Positions 55,950 to 64,000 of a DNA stretch of 64,000 bases are shown in pieces. The stretch is taken from the NCBI RefSeq assembly GCF_000744815.1, contig NZ_JQMQ01000005.1, positions 4,979,801 through 5,043,800 on the forward strand. Direction: 5' to 3'. The DNA is from Phaeacidiphilus oryzae TH49. GTDB lineage: Bacteria; Actinomycetota; Actinomycetes; Streptomycetales; Streptomycetaceae. How positions within the stretch are numbered: position 1 is the stretch's first letter; each line of letters begins with the position of its first letter. The notes beneath the pieces are model-generated. The model saw only the letters and a list, made by a program, of their open reading frames with translations. It did not search any database and was not told the origin of the DNA. Made by a program: the position numbers and the translations under genes.

Positions 55950-56107
55950 CGCTGCGTGTCCTCCCCTGGTCCGCGGCCCCATGAGCTCGTCCCCGGTCGC
56001 CACCCTACGCGGCCCCGGCGCGCGGCGGAGGGGTGCCGACGGAAGCCGCTGATGCCGGGGCTAATCTGAGTTGTCCGCATTCGCGCGCCCGAGGAGTCTT
56101 TCGCGCC

Positions 56108-56263
56108 ATGAACCCGTCCTCCGCACTCGACCTGATGGCGGCGCCGATCTCCGACGGTTCCGGTCCGGGGATGTTCCTGCGGATCATCGTGATCGTCGCG
56201 GTGGTCGGCGTGGTCTTCCTCGCCGTCGTCCTGCTGCGCGGCTACGGCGGCGGGGACGACTGA
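56108..56263 (+). CDS. 51-residue membrane protein
   Basis: Small protein with one strongly hydrophobic helix (about 22-44, MFLRIIVIVAVVGVVFLAVVLL) and a short RGYGGGDD tail. ATG 56108 with GAGGAG about 12 nt upstream. Together with the next small gene it fills the gap between the M48 protease and nadD. No known domain. Confidence 0.65.
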   Translation: MNPSSALDLMAAPISDGSGPGMFLRIIVIVAVVGVVFLAVVLLRGYGGGDD

Positions 56264-56380
56264 GCCCACCCCCGGCTCACGCCGGGCCGGTTCGGCCGAG
56301 CCGCCGAGCAGTCGGCGGAGGCCAGCCCGTACCATGAGCTCGTCCACACCGCGTCACCGCGAGGAGAAGGTCCGACCGCC

Positions 56381-56530
56381 ATGACCCACACCGCCGCAGC
56401 CCACGCCCTCACCGTCCTCGCCGAGGGGGGTCGGCACAACAGCCTCAACCCGATCCTGACCGGTGGCGGTGCCCTGGCGGCCCTGCTGATCCTGCTGTGG
56501 ATCACCACCCGTTTCAACCACGACCGCTGA
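56381..56530 (+). CDS. 49-residue membrane protein
   Basis: Begins MTHTAAAHALTVLAEGG, with one membrane helix (about 27-43, TGGGALAALLILLWITT) and a basic RFNHDR end. A very good ribosome site, GAGGAGAAGG, lies about 10 nt upstream, supporting translation. A strong inverted repeat follows. Proteins like this occur next to nadD in Streptomyces as far as I recall; function unknown. Confidence 0.7.
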   Translation: MTHTAAAHALTVLAEGGRHNSLNPILTGGGALAALLILLWITTRFNHDR

Positions 56531-56538
56531 GCCGGTTC

Positions 56539-56570
56539 CGTGTTCCCGTCTGCTCCGGGACGGGAACACG
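56539..56570 (+). terminator. 12-bp inverted repeat before nadD
   Basis: CGTGTTCCCGTC (56539-56550) and GACGGGAACACG (56559-56570) form a perfect 12-bp stem with an 8-nt loop. It may end the small-protein transcript, or act as an operator because it abuts the nadD -10 at 56584. Confidence 0.6.
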
Positions 56571-56583
56571 TGGCCGGATCACG

Positions 56584-56589
56584 TAGGGT
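56584..56589 (+). promoter_or_regulatory. nadD -10 element, probably leaderless
   Basis: TAGGGT lies 8 nt before the nadD ATG, so transcription should begin within two bases of it. The -35 position falls inside the inverted repeat at 56539-56570. Confidence 0.5.
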
Positions 56590-56597
56590 GACTCGGC

Positions 56598-57218
56598 ATG
56601 GAAACGCACGCTGAGCCCGAGAACGGGCCGGTGAAGAAGCGCCTCGGTGTGATGGGCGGAACCTTCGACCCCATTCACCACGGCCACCTGGTCGCGGCCA
56701 GCGAGGTGGCGAGCGCCTTCCACCTCGACGAGGTCGTGTTCGTCCCGACCGGCCGGCCCTGGCAGAAGGACGGCCGCCAGGTCACCGCCGCCGAGGACCG
56801 CTATCTGATGACGGTCATCGCGACCGCCTCCAATCCCCGCTTCTCGGTGAGCCGCATCGACATCGACCGCGGCGGTCCGACCTACACCACGGACACCCTC
56901 CGCGAGCTCCGCAGCGAGCACCAGGACGCCGACCTCTTCTTCATCACGGGCGCCGACGCGCTGGGCCAGATCTTCTCCTGGCGGAACGCGGACGAGCTCT
57001 TCGACCTGGCACACTTCATCGGCGTCACCCGTCCAGGGCATACACTCGCGGACCCCGGCCTCCCCAAGGGCGGAGTGTCGCTGGTGGAGGTTCCCGCGAT
57101 GGCGATCTCCTCCACCGACTGCCGTGAGAGGGTGGCGCGCGGGGAGCCCGTCTGGTACCTGGTTCCGGACGGCGTGGTCCAGTACATCAGCAAACGCTCG
57201 CTGTACCAGGGCCGTTGA
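56598..57218 (+). CDS. nadD: nicotinate-nucleotide adenylyltransferase
   Basis: Adenylates nicotinate mononucleotide, the step before NadE. 206 residues: nucleotidyltransferase motif [15 protein letters not shown] (about 17-31) and the C-terminal ISSTDCRER signature. ATG 56598 near the predicted transcript start. The LCP gene follows after 58 bp, so they may share a transcript; this nadD-LCP-rsfS-pgm order is standard in actinobacteria. Confidence 0.96.
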   Translation: METHAEPENGPVKKRLGVMGGTFDPIHHGHLVAASEVASAFHLDEVVFVPTGRPWQKDGRQVTAAEDRYLMTVIATASNPRFSVSRIDIDRGGPTYTTDTLRELRSEHQDADLFFITGADALGQIFSWRNADELFDLAHFIGVTRPGHTLADPGLPKGGVSLVEVPAMAISSTDCRERVARGEPVWYLVPDGVVQYISKRSLYQGR

Positions 57219-57276
57219 GTCATACGTAGGCACGGGGGGTGCGCATCGCCGCGCAAGACACCGGAGGCATCAGCGC

Positions 57277-59115
57277 GTGACCGGCAGCACTGACCCGTAC
57301 GACGGGTACGGCGACACCGGCGACCAACCGCCGGTGGACCCCTATGCGCAGCCCCCGCAGGCCGACTACCCCTACGGCGGCTACCCGCAGCAGTACCAGG
57401 GCGGCTATCCGCCCGAGGGCGCGGGGCGCCCGTACCCTCCGGCGCCGGGCGCCGCCGACTACCCCTATGCGCAGGGCGGCTACCCGCCCGGGCAGCAGCC
57501 GCCGCCTGCGCAGCAGCAGCCCCAGCAACCCCCGCAGCAGCCCGGCGGCCCGTACCCGGGGCAGGTCCCGGGCCAGGGCCACGGCCAGGGCTGGCCGGGC
57601 GGGGCGCCGGCGGGGTACCAGGACGGCGGCTATCAGAACGGCGGCTACGACACCGGCGGATACCCGGTCGTGGACCCCTACGCCGGCTCCGGCGGCTACG
57701 GCGGGCCGGGCGCCCAGCAGCCCCCGTACCCCCAGCAGCCACCGGCCCAACAGGGGTACTCCACCGGGCAGTTCGCCATGCCGGGGCAGGCGCCGCAGGT
57801 CCCGCAGGGCGCGCAGGCGACCGGGGTCGGCCCCCCGCCGCCGCGGACGCCGGCCGAGGACCCCTCCGCGCCGCGGGGCAAGGCCAACTACGACACCGGC
57901 GAGTTCGCCTTCGTCGAGGACGAGGAGGAGTCCTCCGAGGACGTCATCGACTGGCTGAAGTTCACCGAGACCCGCGGCGAGCGCCGGGACGAGCGCCGCC
58001 GCTCGGTCCGCCGCCGCGGCATCGCCGTGCTGGTGCTGCTGGTGCTGGTGGTGGCCGGCGGTGCGGGATACCTGTTCGCCAGCGGGCGGATGAAGTTCGG
58101 CTCGTCCTCCGGCGGCGGCTCGCTGCCGGCCGCCCAGCGCCAGGTGATCTCCGTCTATCTGCGCAGCCTGAACGGGAAGACCTCGACCGCGCTGATGGTC
58201 GACGACCCCACCACCCACCGGGCCGGCGCGCTGCTGATCCCGGACACCCTGAAGGTGCCGCAGGACGGCGGCTCCCCGATGGCCCTCGGCGGCTCCTGGG
58301 ACCAGCAGTCCGCGAGCGGCACCCGGGACGGCCTCAACTCCGTCCTCGGCACCCACGTCACCGGCACCTGGCGGCTGGACGCCCCGTTCCTGGACACCCT
58401 GGTCGACGTCCTGGGCGGGATCACCGTGGACGCCGACACGGCGATCTCCCAGGGCGGCAAGCAGCTCGTCCACCAGGGCAGCCAGACCATGAACGGCGCC
58501 GCAGCCGAGGCGTACGCCACCTACCAGGCCAAGGGCGAGCCGGCCGGCGCCCAGCTCGCCCGGTTCGGCCAGGTGATGTCCGCGGTGGTGAAGGCGTTCC
58601 CGACGGACGCCATCTCCGCCTCCTCGGACGTCGGCCGGATGGGCGCGGTGCTCGACCCGTCGCTGCCGCAGAAGGACCTGGCGGCGGCGCTGGCCGCGAT
58701 GGCCACCGACACCGGGCGGAGCGGCTTCCGCACCGTGAGCCTGCCGGTGACCGCCGGCGGCGCGGTCGCCTCCGGCGGCGACGCCCTGGTGAAGTCGGTG
58801 ATCGGCGGCGCCGGGCAGCGGGCGACCGGCGGGACCCTGGCCCAGGTCGCGGTCCAGAACGGCTCCGGGAACAGCAGGAACACCGGCCTGGCGGACGCGG
58901 CCCTGCAGAACGCCGGCTTCAGCCTGGCCTCCGGGGACGCGACGACCGCCGCCGCCCGGGCCACCACCCAGGTGCTGTACTCCGACGCCGCTCGCCAGAC
59001 CGCGGCCCAGCAGGTCGCGCAGGCGCTGGGGCTGGGCACGGCGGCGGTGGCCAAGGGCACCGTCCCGGGCAACGCGGACGTGCTGGTGGTGCTGGGCAAG
59101 GACTACCAGGGCTAG
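57277..59115 (+). CDS. LytR-CpsA-Psr family protein with long cytoplasmic tail
   Basis: Probable transferase attaching glycopolymers to peptidoglycan. 612 residues: first ~205 are Tyr/Pro/Gly/Gln repeats (GGYPQQYQGGYPP type), then an acidic stretch with DVIDWLKF, a membrane helix at about 248-268, a shortened LCP-like domain (SVYLRSLNGKTSTALMV, LDTLVDVLGGITV) and a C-terminal LytR_C domain (LAQVAVQNGSGNSRNTGLAD). Start GTG 57277 with GGAGG 9 nt upstream. The conserved Arg pair of active LCP proteins is not obvious, so activity is uncertain. Confidence 0.85.
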   Translation: MTGSTDPYDGYGDTGDQPPVDPYAQPPQADYPYGGYPQQYQGGYPPEGAGRPYPPAPGAADYPYAQGGYPPGQQPPPAQQQPQQPPQQPGGPYPGQVPGQGHGQGWPGGAPAGYQDGGYQNGGYDTGGYPVVDPYAGSGGYGGPGAQQPPYPQQPPAQQGYSTGQFAMPGQAPQVPQGAQATGVGPPPPRTPAEDPSAPRGKANYDTGEFAFVEDEEESSEDVIDWLKFTETRGERRDERRRSVRRRGIAVLVLLVLVVAGGAGYLFASGRMKFGSSSGGGSLPAAQRQVISVYLRSLNGKTSTALMVDDPTTHRAGALLIPDTLKVPQDGGSPMALGGSWDQQSASGTRDGLNSVLGTHVTGTWRLDAPFLDTLVDVLGGITVDADTAISQGGKQLVHQGSQTMNGAAAEAYATYQAKGEPAGAQLARFGQVMSAVVKAFPTDAISASSDVGRMGAVLDPSLPQKDLAAALAAMATDTGRSGFRTVSLPVTAGGAVASGGDALVKSVIGGAGQRATGGTLAQVAVQNGSGNSRNTGLADAALQNAGFSLASGDATTAAARATTQVLYSDAARQTAAQQVAQALGLGTAAVAKGTVPGNADVLVVLGKDYQG

Positions 59116-59261
59116 CCGGCGGGCGGGACCGCACCGGCGCTCGCCCGGGGACCGCGCGCGGGCGTGAGATCCTGGGAGGAGACCGGACGCGCCGTCCTGC
59201 CCGCCCACCGCGGGCGGCGGCGCTCGCGCCGAGTCCCGACAACCCCGACAGAAAGCAGACC

Positions 59262-59714
59262 GTGACCGCTACCGACCGGGCCCGTGAGCTCGTGAACACC
59301 GCCGCCCAGGCAGCGGCCGACAAGCTCGCCCACGACGTCGTCGCCTACGACGTGAGCGAGGTCCTCGCCATCACCGACGCCTTCGTGCTGGCCTCCGCGC
59401 CCAACGACCGCCAGGTCAAGTCCATCGTGGACGCGATCGAGGAGAGCCTCTCCAAGGAGCTCCGGGTGAAGCCGGTGCGCCGGGAGGGCGAGCGGGACGG
59501 CCGCTGGGTGCTGCTGGACTACTTCGACGTGGTGATCCACGTCCAGCACACCGAGGAGCGCGACTTCTACAGCCTGGAGCGGCTGTGGAAGGACTGCCCG
59601 CAGCTGGAGCTGCCGCCGGACGCCGTGGCGACCCGGGGCAAGCACGCGGAGGCCGCCAGGGACGCCGACGCGGACAGCCAGGCGGACTCCGCCGTCGAGA
59701 CGGGGGCCCGCTGA
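59262..59714 (+). CDS. rsfS: ribosome silencing factor RsfS
   Basis: Binds L14 on the 50S subunit and blocks subunit joining when nutrients are scarce. 150 residues; the RsfS/YbeB core (DVSEVLAITDAFVLASAPNDRQV, GRWVLLDYFDVVIHVQHTEERDFYSLERLW) is complete, with an Ala/Asp-rich tail. GTG 59262, close to the family start. Its stop overlaps the start of the phosphoglycerate mutase-like gene. Confidence 0.96.
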   Translation: MTATDRARELVNTAAQAAADKLAHDVVAYDVSEVLAITDAFVLASAPNDRQVKSIVDAIEESLSKELRVKPVRREGERDGRWVLLDYFDVVIHVQHTEERDFYSLERLWKDCPQLELPPDAVATRGKHAEAARDADADSQADSAVETGAR

Positions 59715-60358
59715 ACGGCGGCAGGCGGGGTCGGCGGATCGTCTTCTGGCGGCACGGCCAGACCGCCTGGAACGTGGAGGGCCGGTTCCAGGGGACGACC
59801 GACATCCCGCTCACCGAGACCGGCCTGGCCCAGGCCCGGCGGGCGGCCCGGCTGCTCGCGGCGCTCGAACCGGACGCCATCATCGCCTCCGACCTGCAGC
59901 GGGCCGCGCGTACCGCGGCCGAGCTCTCGGCGGTCACCGGCCTGGACGTCGCCCATGACGCCGGGCTCCGGGAGACCTACGCCGGGGTCTGGCAGGGCCT
60001 GACCAACGTCGAGATCCAGGAGCGCTACGGCGAGGTCTACGCGGCCTGGAAGCGCGGTGAGCCGGTGCGCCGGGGCGGCGGCGAGCTGGAGACCGAGGTG
60101 GCCGACCGGGCCGCCCCGGTGGTCCTCGCCGCGGTGGAGAAGCTGCCGGAGAACGGCACGCTGGTGGTGGTCAGCCACGGCGGTGCGATCCGCACCACCA
60201 TCGGCCGGCTGCTGGAGCTCGACCCGCGCAGCTGGGAGTCGCTCGGCGGCCTCTCGAACTGCTGCTGGTCGGTGCTCGGCGAGGGCTGGCGCAGTTGGCG
60301 GCTGCTGGAGCACAACGCCGGGACCCTCCCCGAGCCGGTGATCGGGGACGACGTCTGA
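59711..60358 (+). CDS. histidine-phosphatase superfamily protein (phosphoglycerate mutase-like), CTG start
   Basis: 215 residues with the RHG motif: IVFWRHGQTAWN has catalytic His15, and VVSHGGAIR holds the second histidine. It is annotated as phosphoglycerate mutase in relatives but is more probably a broad phosphatase; glucosyl-3-phosphoglycerate phosphatase is another possibility. The start is most likely the CTG at 59711, which overlaps the rsfS stop in CTGA just as ATGA overlaps do; no ATG or GTG is available in the short N-terminal region. The only alternative, GTG 59585, would place 42 residues antithetical to the family inside rsfS. Confidence 0.88.
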   Translation: MNGGRRGRRIVFWRHGQTAWNVEGRFQGTTDIPLTETGLAQARRAARLLAALEPDAIIASDLQRAARTAAELSAVTGLDVAHDAGLRETYAGVWQGLTNVEIQERYGEVYAAWKRGEPVRRGGGELETEVADRAAPVVLAAVEKLPENGTLVVVSHGGAIRTTIGRLLELDPRSWESLGGLSNCCWSVLGEGWRSWRLLEHNAGTLPEPVIGDDV

Positions 60359-60403
60359 TCGGGCGGGACCCGATCGGGCGAGGGGGCCGCGGGACCGGGC
60401 GAT

Positions 60404-60433
60404 TTCACGGATCGGCCCAGGTCGCGCTAAAGT
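60404..60433 (+). promoter_or_regulatory. promoter of tRNA-Ala pair
   Basis: TTCACG (60404-60409), an 18-bp spacer and TAAAGT (60428-60433) place a start about 13 nt before the first tRNA-Ala. Confidence 0.6.
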
Positions 60434-60452
60434 CTTCCTCGCCGGACGGCAA

Positions 60453-60525
<73 letters not shown>

Positions 60526-60537
60526 CTCCGTCCGCCC

Positions 60538-60610
<73 letters not shown>

Positions 60611-60633
60611 CTGCCGTTGACGTTCCGTCGAGG

Positions 60634-60664
60634 GGCGCCGCGCTGCCGGTAGGGCAGCGGCGCC
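60634..60664 (+). terminator. terminator after tRNA-Ala pair
   Basis: GGCGCC/GGCGCC and GCTGCC/GGCAGC stems stacked with a 2-base bulge and a short loop, 24 nt past the second tRNA. Confidence 0.6.
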
Positions 60665-60792
60665 GAAGCCTCCGGAGCGACGGCCCTCCCCCTCGGCATC
60701 GCCCGGGGCCCTCTTCTCCTCCCGGCCGCATGCCGATCGACCGCACCCCGGCTTCGGCTCGTGTCGGGCGGGTCCCGCCCGCCCCGGGGATG

Positions 60793-60822
60793 TTCGGAAG
60801 CATCGCTGAGCTCGTGTAGAGT
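60793..60822 (+). promoter_or_regulatory. promoter of third tRNA-Ala
   Basis: TTCGGA (60793-60798), an 18-bp spacer and TAGAGT (60817-60822), with a start about 32 nt before the tRNA. Confidence 0.55.
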
Positions 60823-60860
60823 GGTTCTCGTCGCCGCGGCCGGTACGGCCCGGAGGGCGC

Positions 60861-60933
<73 letters not shown>

Positions 60934-60989
60934 CAGAGGACTGCGACCGGAGGGGTCGTCCGCCACGGCGGGCGGCCCCTCCGGCGTTC

Positions 60990-62537
60990 TCAGGGGCGTC
61001 CGGTGCCGAGCCGCAGCGCCAGCGCCGGGCACTGGCTGACGGCCCGCCGGGCGCGGTCGATCAGCCAGGGCGGAACGGGCTGGTCGGAGAGGACCGGGTA
61101 GCCGTGCGGCCCGAGGGAGACCAGCTCGGGGGCGAGCCCCGCGCACAGCCCGTGCCCGTCGCAGCGGCTCCAGTCCACCTCGAGCACCGACTGCCGCTCG
61201 CCGTCCGCGCCGGCGGCCTCCCGGCGGCCCCCGCCCCGGCCCGCGGGCCCGCCGGGCAGCGGCAGCACGCCGAGCACCCGCCGTCCGCAGCCGGCCCCGC
61301 GCTGATGGGCGGCCAGATCGTCGGCGAAGACGCCCAGCGCCGACAGGACGAACCTGGCCGTGCCGTCCGGGTGGGCGCAGGCGCCCCGGCCGCGGACCGC
61401 GGCCGCGGTGGCCCGCGCGCTCTCCAGCGCGGCCCCGCCCTCGCCCGCGACCAGCGCGGCCAGCGCCCCCGCGAGGTCGGGCAGGCCCAGCCGGCAGGGA
61501 CCGCACTGGCCGGCCGACTCCCCGGCCAGCCAGGCCGCCACCCGGGCCACCTCGCCCAGCGGGCAGGTCTCCGGCGGCAGGGCGATCACCGCACCCGCGC
61601 CGAGGGCGCCGCCGAGGGCCGCCAGGGCGTCCCGGGCGAGGGGGGCCTCGGCGGCGATCCGCGGCGCCAGCCAGGCGCCGTGGTAGCCGCCGACCAGGAC
61701 GCCCTGGCCGGGGGCGGTGCCGCAGGCGCCGAGCACCACGCCGAGCCGGGTCCCGGTGGGGACCTCGACGACGACCGGCAGCCGCCGCGGATGGTCCGGC
61801 CGGGCCACCGTGAGGAGCACCGTGCCGGGCTCCTCCGGGGTGCCGACGACGGAGTAGGCGTCGGGCCCCAGCCGTGCCGCGACGGCGAGTTGGGCGTAGG
61901 TCTCGGCGTTGGACAGCAGGGTGGGCAGGCCGCGCAGACCGGCCGGGCCGCCGTCGGAGGCGCGGGCCTTCACCGGCGGGGGGACCGCCGGGCGCCCGGA
62001 GAGCCCGCGCAGCAGCGCACCGGACTCGCCGGAGACGAACCGCTCGGGGAGGGCCACCACGCTGGTGCGGACCGGCAGTTGGTGCTCGGCGACGGCCGCG
62101 GTCATCGAGGTCTCACCGATGCTTCCGGCGGCCAGGCCGATGACGATCTCCTCCCCGCCGAAGGTGGCCGCGGCCAGCGCGGCCCCGTCCAGTACCAGGT
62201 GCGGGGCGCGGGTGAGGAGCATGCCGTCCTTGGCGCAGGCCGGCTCGCCCTCGGCGGCGTTGACCACCACGGCGATCCGCGCGGGGCGGGCGCCGCCGCC
62301 GAGCCGCTCGGCGGCGTCCAGCACCGCCTTGGCCTTGCGGGCGAACGGGAATCCGGCGCCGCCGCGGCCGCGCAGGCCTATCCGGCCGAGGAGTTCGAGG
62401 AGGGCGTCGGGGCCGTAGAGCGGCATCGGGCCGTGGGTGTGGAAGTGCGCCAGGGCGTCCAGGCGGGGCAGCCGGTCGAGCCCGGCGGTGAGCCGGGCCG
62501 GGCCGAGCCGCAGGACGTCCGGGGCGGAGGTGGTCAC
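60990..62537 (-). CDS. NuoF-like flavoprotein fused to ferredoxin
   Basis: Soluble oxidoreductase of 515 residues. Residues 1-350 resemble the NADH-binding 51-kDa subunit of complex I: FMN-binding GRGGAGFPFARK at 57-68, EGEPACAKD near 105-113, an SLBB-like part, and an iron-sulfur motif with CGPCR near 344. The last ~70 residues form a ferredoxin-like module (VDWSRCDGHGLCAGLAP and later CP). No other nuo genes are near, so this is not complex I. It starts at GTG 62537 overlapping by 4 bp (GTGA) the stop of the cytochrome-b-like gene, so the two are translationally coupled and probably form one redox unit. Electron donor and acceptor unknown. Confidence 0.88.
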   Translation of the reverse strand: MTTSAPDVLRLGPARLTAGLDRLPRLDALAHFHTHGPMPLYGPDALLELLGRIGLRGRGGAGFPFARKAKAVLDAAERLGGGARPARIAVVVNAAEGEPACAKDGMLLTRAPHLVLDGAALAAATFGGEEIVIGLAAGSIGETSMTAAVAEHQLPVRTSVVALPERFVSGESGALLRGLSGRPAVPPPVKARASDGGPAGLRGLPTLLSNAETYAQLAVAARLGPDAYSVVGTPEEPGTVLLTVARPDHPRRLPVVVEVPTGTRLGVVLGACGTAPGQGVLVGGYHGAWLAPRIAAEAPLARDALAALGGALGAGAVIALPPETCPLGEVARVAAWLAGESAGQCGPCRLGLPDLAGALAALVAGEGGAALESARATAAAVRGRGACAHPDGTARFVLSALGVFADDLAAHQRGAGCGRRVLGVLPLPGGPAGRGGGRREAAGADGERQSVLEVDWSRCDGHGLCAGLAPELVSLGPHGYPVLSDQPVPPWLIDRARRAVSQCPALALRLGTGRP

Positions 62538-63983
62538 CAGCGGCCTCCCGGGCCGTACTCGGGGTTCTGGGGGTGCTGCCAGTACTCGGGGTGCTCCCGG
62601 TAGTCCCAGCCGCCCTCCCCGCTCGGGGCGGCGGCCGGCACCTCGGCCTGGGCGGGGGCCTGGGGCTGCCCGTGGGGCTGCGCCTGCCCGTGGAACTGGG
62701 GCTGGCCGTGGAACTGGGGCTGGGGCTGGGGCTGGTACGCCGGGGGGTTCCAGGGCGGGGTGCTGCCGGCGAAGGGGGTGCCGTCGGTGAGCCGCCGCCA
62801 GGCGCCGGTGGACGGGCCCTCCTCGGCCGCCGCCGGGTAGCCGGTGTAGCTCTCCCAGCCGTCGGCGGCCGGGGGAGCGGCGGCCGGGGCGACGTCGTCC
62901 GGCAGCTGGTAGGGGTACGGGTAGTCGGGCGCGGGGGGCTCGGGGGTGCGGCGGCTGCCGGCGCGGGCGCCGGTGGGTGCGCGGCCACCGGAGCGGCCAT
63001 GGGCGGCGCGGCCGCCGGGCCCGGGCCCAGACCTCCGCGCGGGGCGCGGAGGCCCGCAGCCGGTCGGTGAGTTCGGTCAGGTCCTGCGCGGACAGCTGGT
63101 GGGTCTCCTCCAACTCCGGCCGGGAGGCCGCGGCCTGGAGCCTCGGCGGGGTGGTCGGCATCTCGGGTACGGCGGCGGTCGTGGCGAGCGGCATGGCCGG
63201 TACGGCCGAGGTCGCCCGGGCCGCTGCCGCCGCCCGGCGGCCGCCCGCCGGGTGCTGGGCACGCCTGGCCCGCAGCCCGCGCCTGCCGAGCCGCCGCGAG
63301 CGGCGCTGCCCCGCCGCTCCCAGCACCCGGACCAGCAGGGCGAGCGCGACCAGTGCCGCGCAGGTGCCGTAGCTCCACAGCACCCACACCGCCGCCGGGC
63401 GGCCCGCCGACAGACCGTGCGCCAGCGCGATCGGCCAGCAGCCGTAGGCGGCGCAGTGCAGCGGCCGCCACAGCCACGGGCGGCCGCTGTCGGCGAACCG
63501 GCCGCGGACCATTCCGGTGATCGCGGTGAGCACCATCAGGTCGGCGGCGAGGGTGCCGAGGCCGACCGCGAGGGTCGCGCCGCCCGCGAAGGGCAGCAGC
63601 GGGACCAGCGGATCGGCCTCCTGCTCGACGATCTTCACGGCGATGTGGGCGATCAGGAACAGCAGTGCCCCGACCGACATCGCCCGGTGCACGGACTGCG
63701 CGGCGAGCCGGCCGCGCGGGGAGAGGAGGCGCCGGTCGGTGGCGGTGAGGCCGCAGACCACCGCCCCGGTGAGGGAGAGGAGGGTGAAGACGCCGGCGAA
63801 GTAGTCGAGGAAGCCCATGAAGCGGCCGGCGGTGTCGGCCACCGCGCTCTCCCCTTCTCCGGAGAAGGCGCGGATCGCCGTGGCGGCGATGGTGACCGTG
63901 AGGCAGACCGCTATCAGGAAGAGCGGGAGCCTCGGCAGGGGGGCGCGCTGGCGCCCCTTGTGGGACATACGACCGGAAGCCAT
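62534..63983 (-). CDS. cytochrome-b561/ferric-reductase-like membrane protein, apparent frameshift
   Basis: Integral membrane protein with about six helices in the first ~240 residues, including histidines able to bind haem (LLFLIAHIAVK, PLHCAAYG, IALAHGLSA). An ALEETHQLSAQDLTELTDRLRASAP segment follows. In the starting frame the tail then becomes Arg/Pro-rich and would fuse with the NuoF-like gene; from about 63020 the next frame instead reads a normal Tyr/Pro/Gln tail (PYPYQLPDDVAP, QFHGQPQ, EYGPGGRW) and stops at 62534, exactly overlapping the next start. I therefore mark a frameshift near GGGCCCGGGCCC (63017-63028). ATG 63983 with GAGGAG upstream; the gene may start outside the main cluster, at the window edge. 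Confidence 0.8.
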
Positions 63984-64000
63984 TCGGTGTCTCCTCGATG

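Noticed and set aside
60990-63983. A single 997-residue fusion of membrane protein and NuoF-ferredoxin
   Set aside because: The middle reads as Arg-rich noise, while another frame gives a sensible tail whose stop overlaps a GTG start of the second gene.

Overview
The window is very GC-rich, with codon third positions almost all G or C and many GTG starts. Its gene order matches the conserved core of Streptomyces-type chromosomes: tig-clpP1-clpP2-clpX, valS, folC-ndk-mreBCD-mrdA-rodA, Rne/Rng-rplU-rpmA-obgE-proB-proA, and nadD-LCP-rsfS-pgm. By my recollection of Streptomyces coelicolor this is the interval from about SCO2620 down to SCO2577. I infer Streptomyces or a close relative (Kitasatospora, Streptacidiphilus); the species cannot be named from sequence alone. 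No phage, insertion sequence, CRISPR array or biosynthetic gene cluster was seen.

Layout. 0-4 kb: the 3' part of a SARP/NB-ARC regulator, an alpha/beta hydrolase, and divergent tRNA-Gly and tRNA-Pro. 4.3-9 kb: trigger factor and the ClpP1P2/ClpX protease, with a ClgR-like box. 9-11 kb: two similar single-pass membrane proteins with Pro/Gln-rich tails. 11-13.7 kb: valS. 13.7-18 kb: a reverse-strand block (amidase, double Lrp/AsnC regulator, protein mannosyltransferase) lying between valS and folC. 18.1-27.3 kb: folC, a DUF4233 protein, ndk, then the rod/spore-wall cluster mreB-mreC-mreD-mrdA-rodA behind an ECF sigma-E-like promoter. 27.4-31.3 kb: a CYTH-CHAD protein and a B12-binding radical SAM protein. 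31.3-39.7 kb: an accessory segment (small hypotheticals, HIT-like protein, secreted phosphoesterase, secreted GH43-like protein, GNAT, NadE, acyltransferase, VOC protein). 39.8-51 kb: the radical-SAM-associated partner, a 1504-residue RNase E/G, rplU, rpmA, obgE, a deaminase and proB. 51.3-60.4 kb: proA, two membrane proteins sharing an FDESF motif, an M48 protease, two tiny membrane proteins, nadD, an LCP protein, rsfS and a phosphoglycerate mutase-like protein. 60.4-64 kb: three identical tRNA-Ala(GGC) genes and a reverse-strand pair made of a membrane cytochrome-b-like protein and a NuoF-ferredoxin fusion.

How the genes work together. Three themes dominate: protein quality control (Tig, ClpP1P2, ClpX, ValS), cell-wall elongation and spore-wall assembly (MreBCD, PBP2, RodA, the LCP protein and possibly the FDESF pair), and ribosome/RNA maturation (Rne/Rng, L21, L27, Obg, RsfS). 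Several genes have a -10 hexamer about 7 nt before the start codon, suggesting leaderless mRNAs (valS, folC, proB, proA, the two FDESF genes, nadD). Two genes appear to begin at CTG. Two genes, mreC and the cytochrome-b-like gene at 62.5-64 kb, change reading frame inside low-complexity tails; sequencing error and real frameshifting cannot be separated here.
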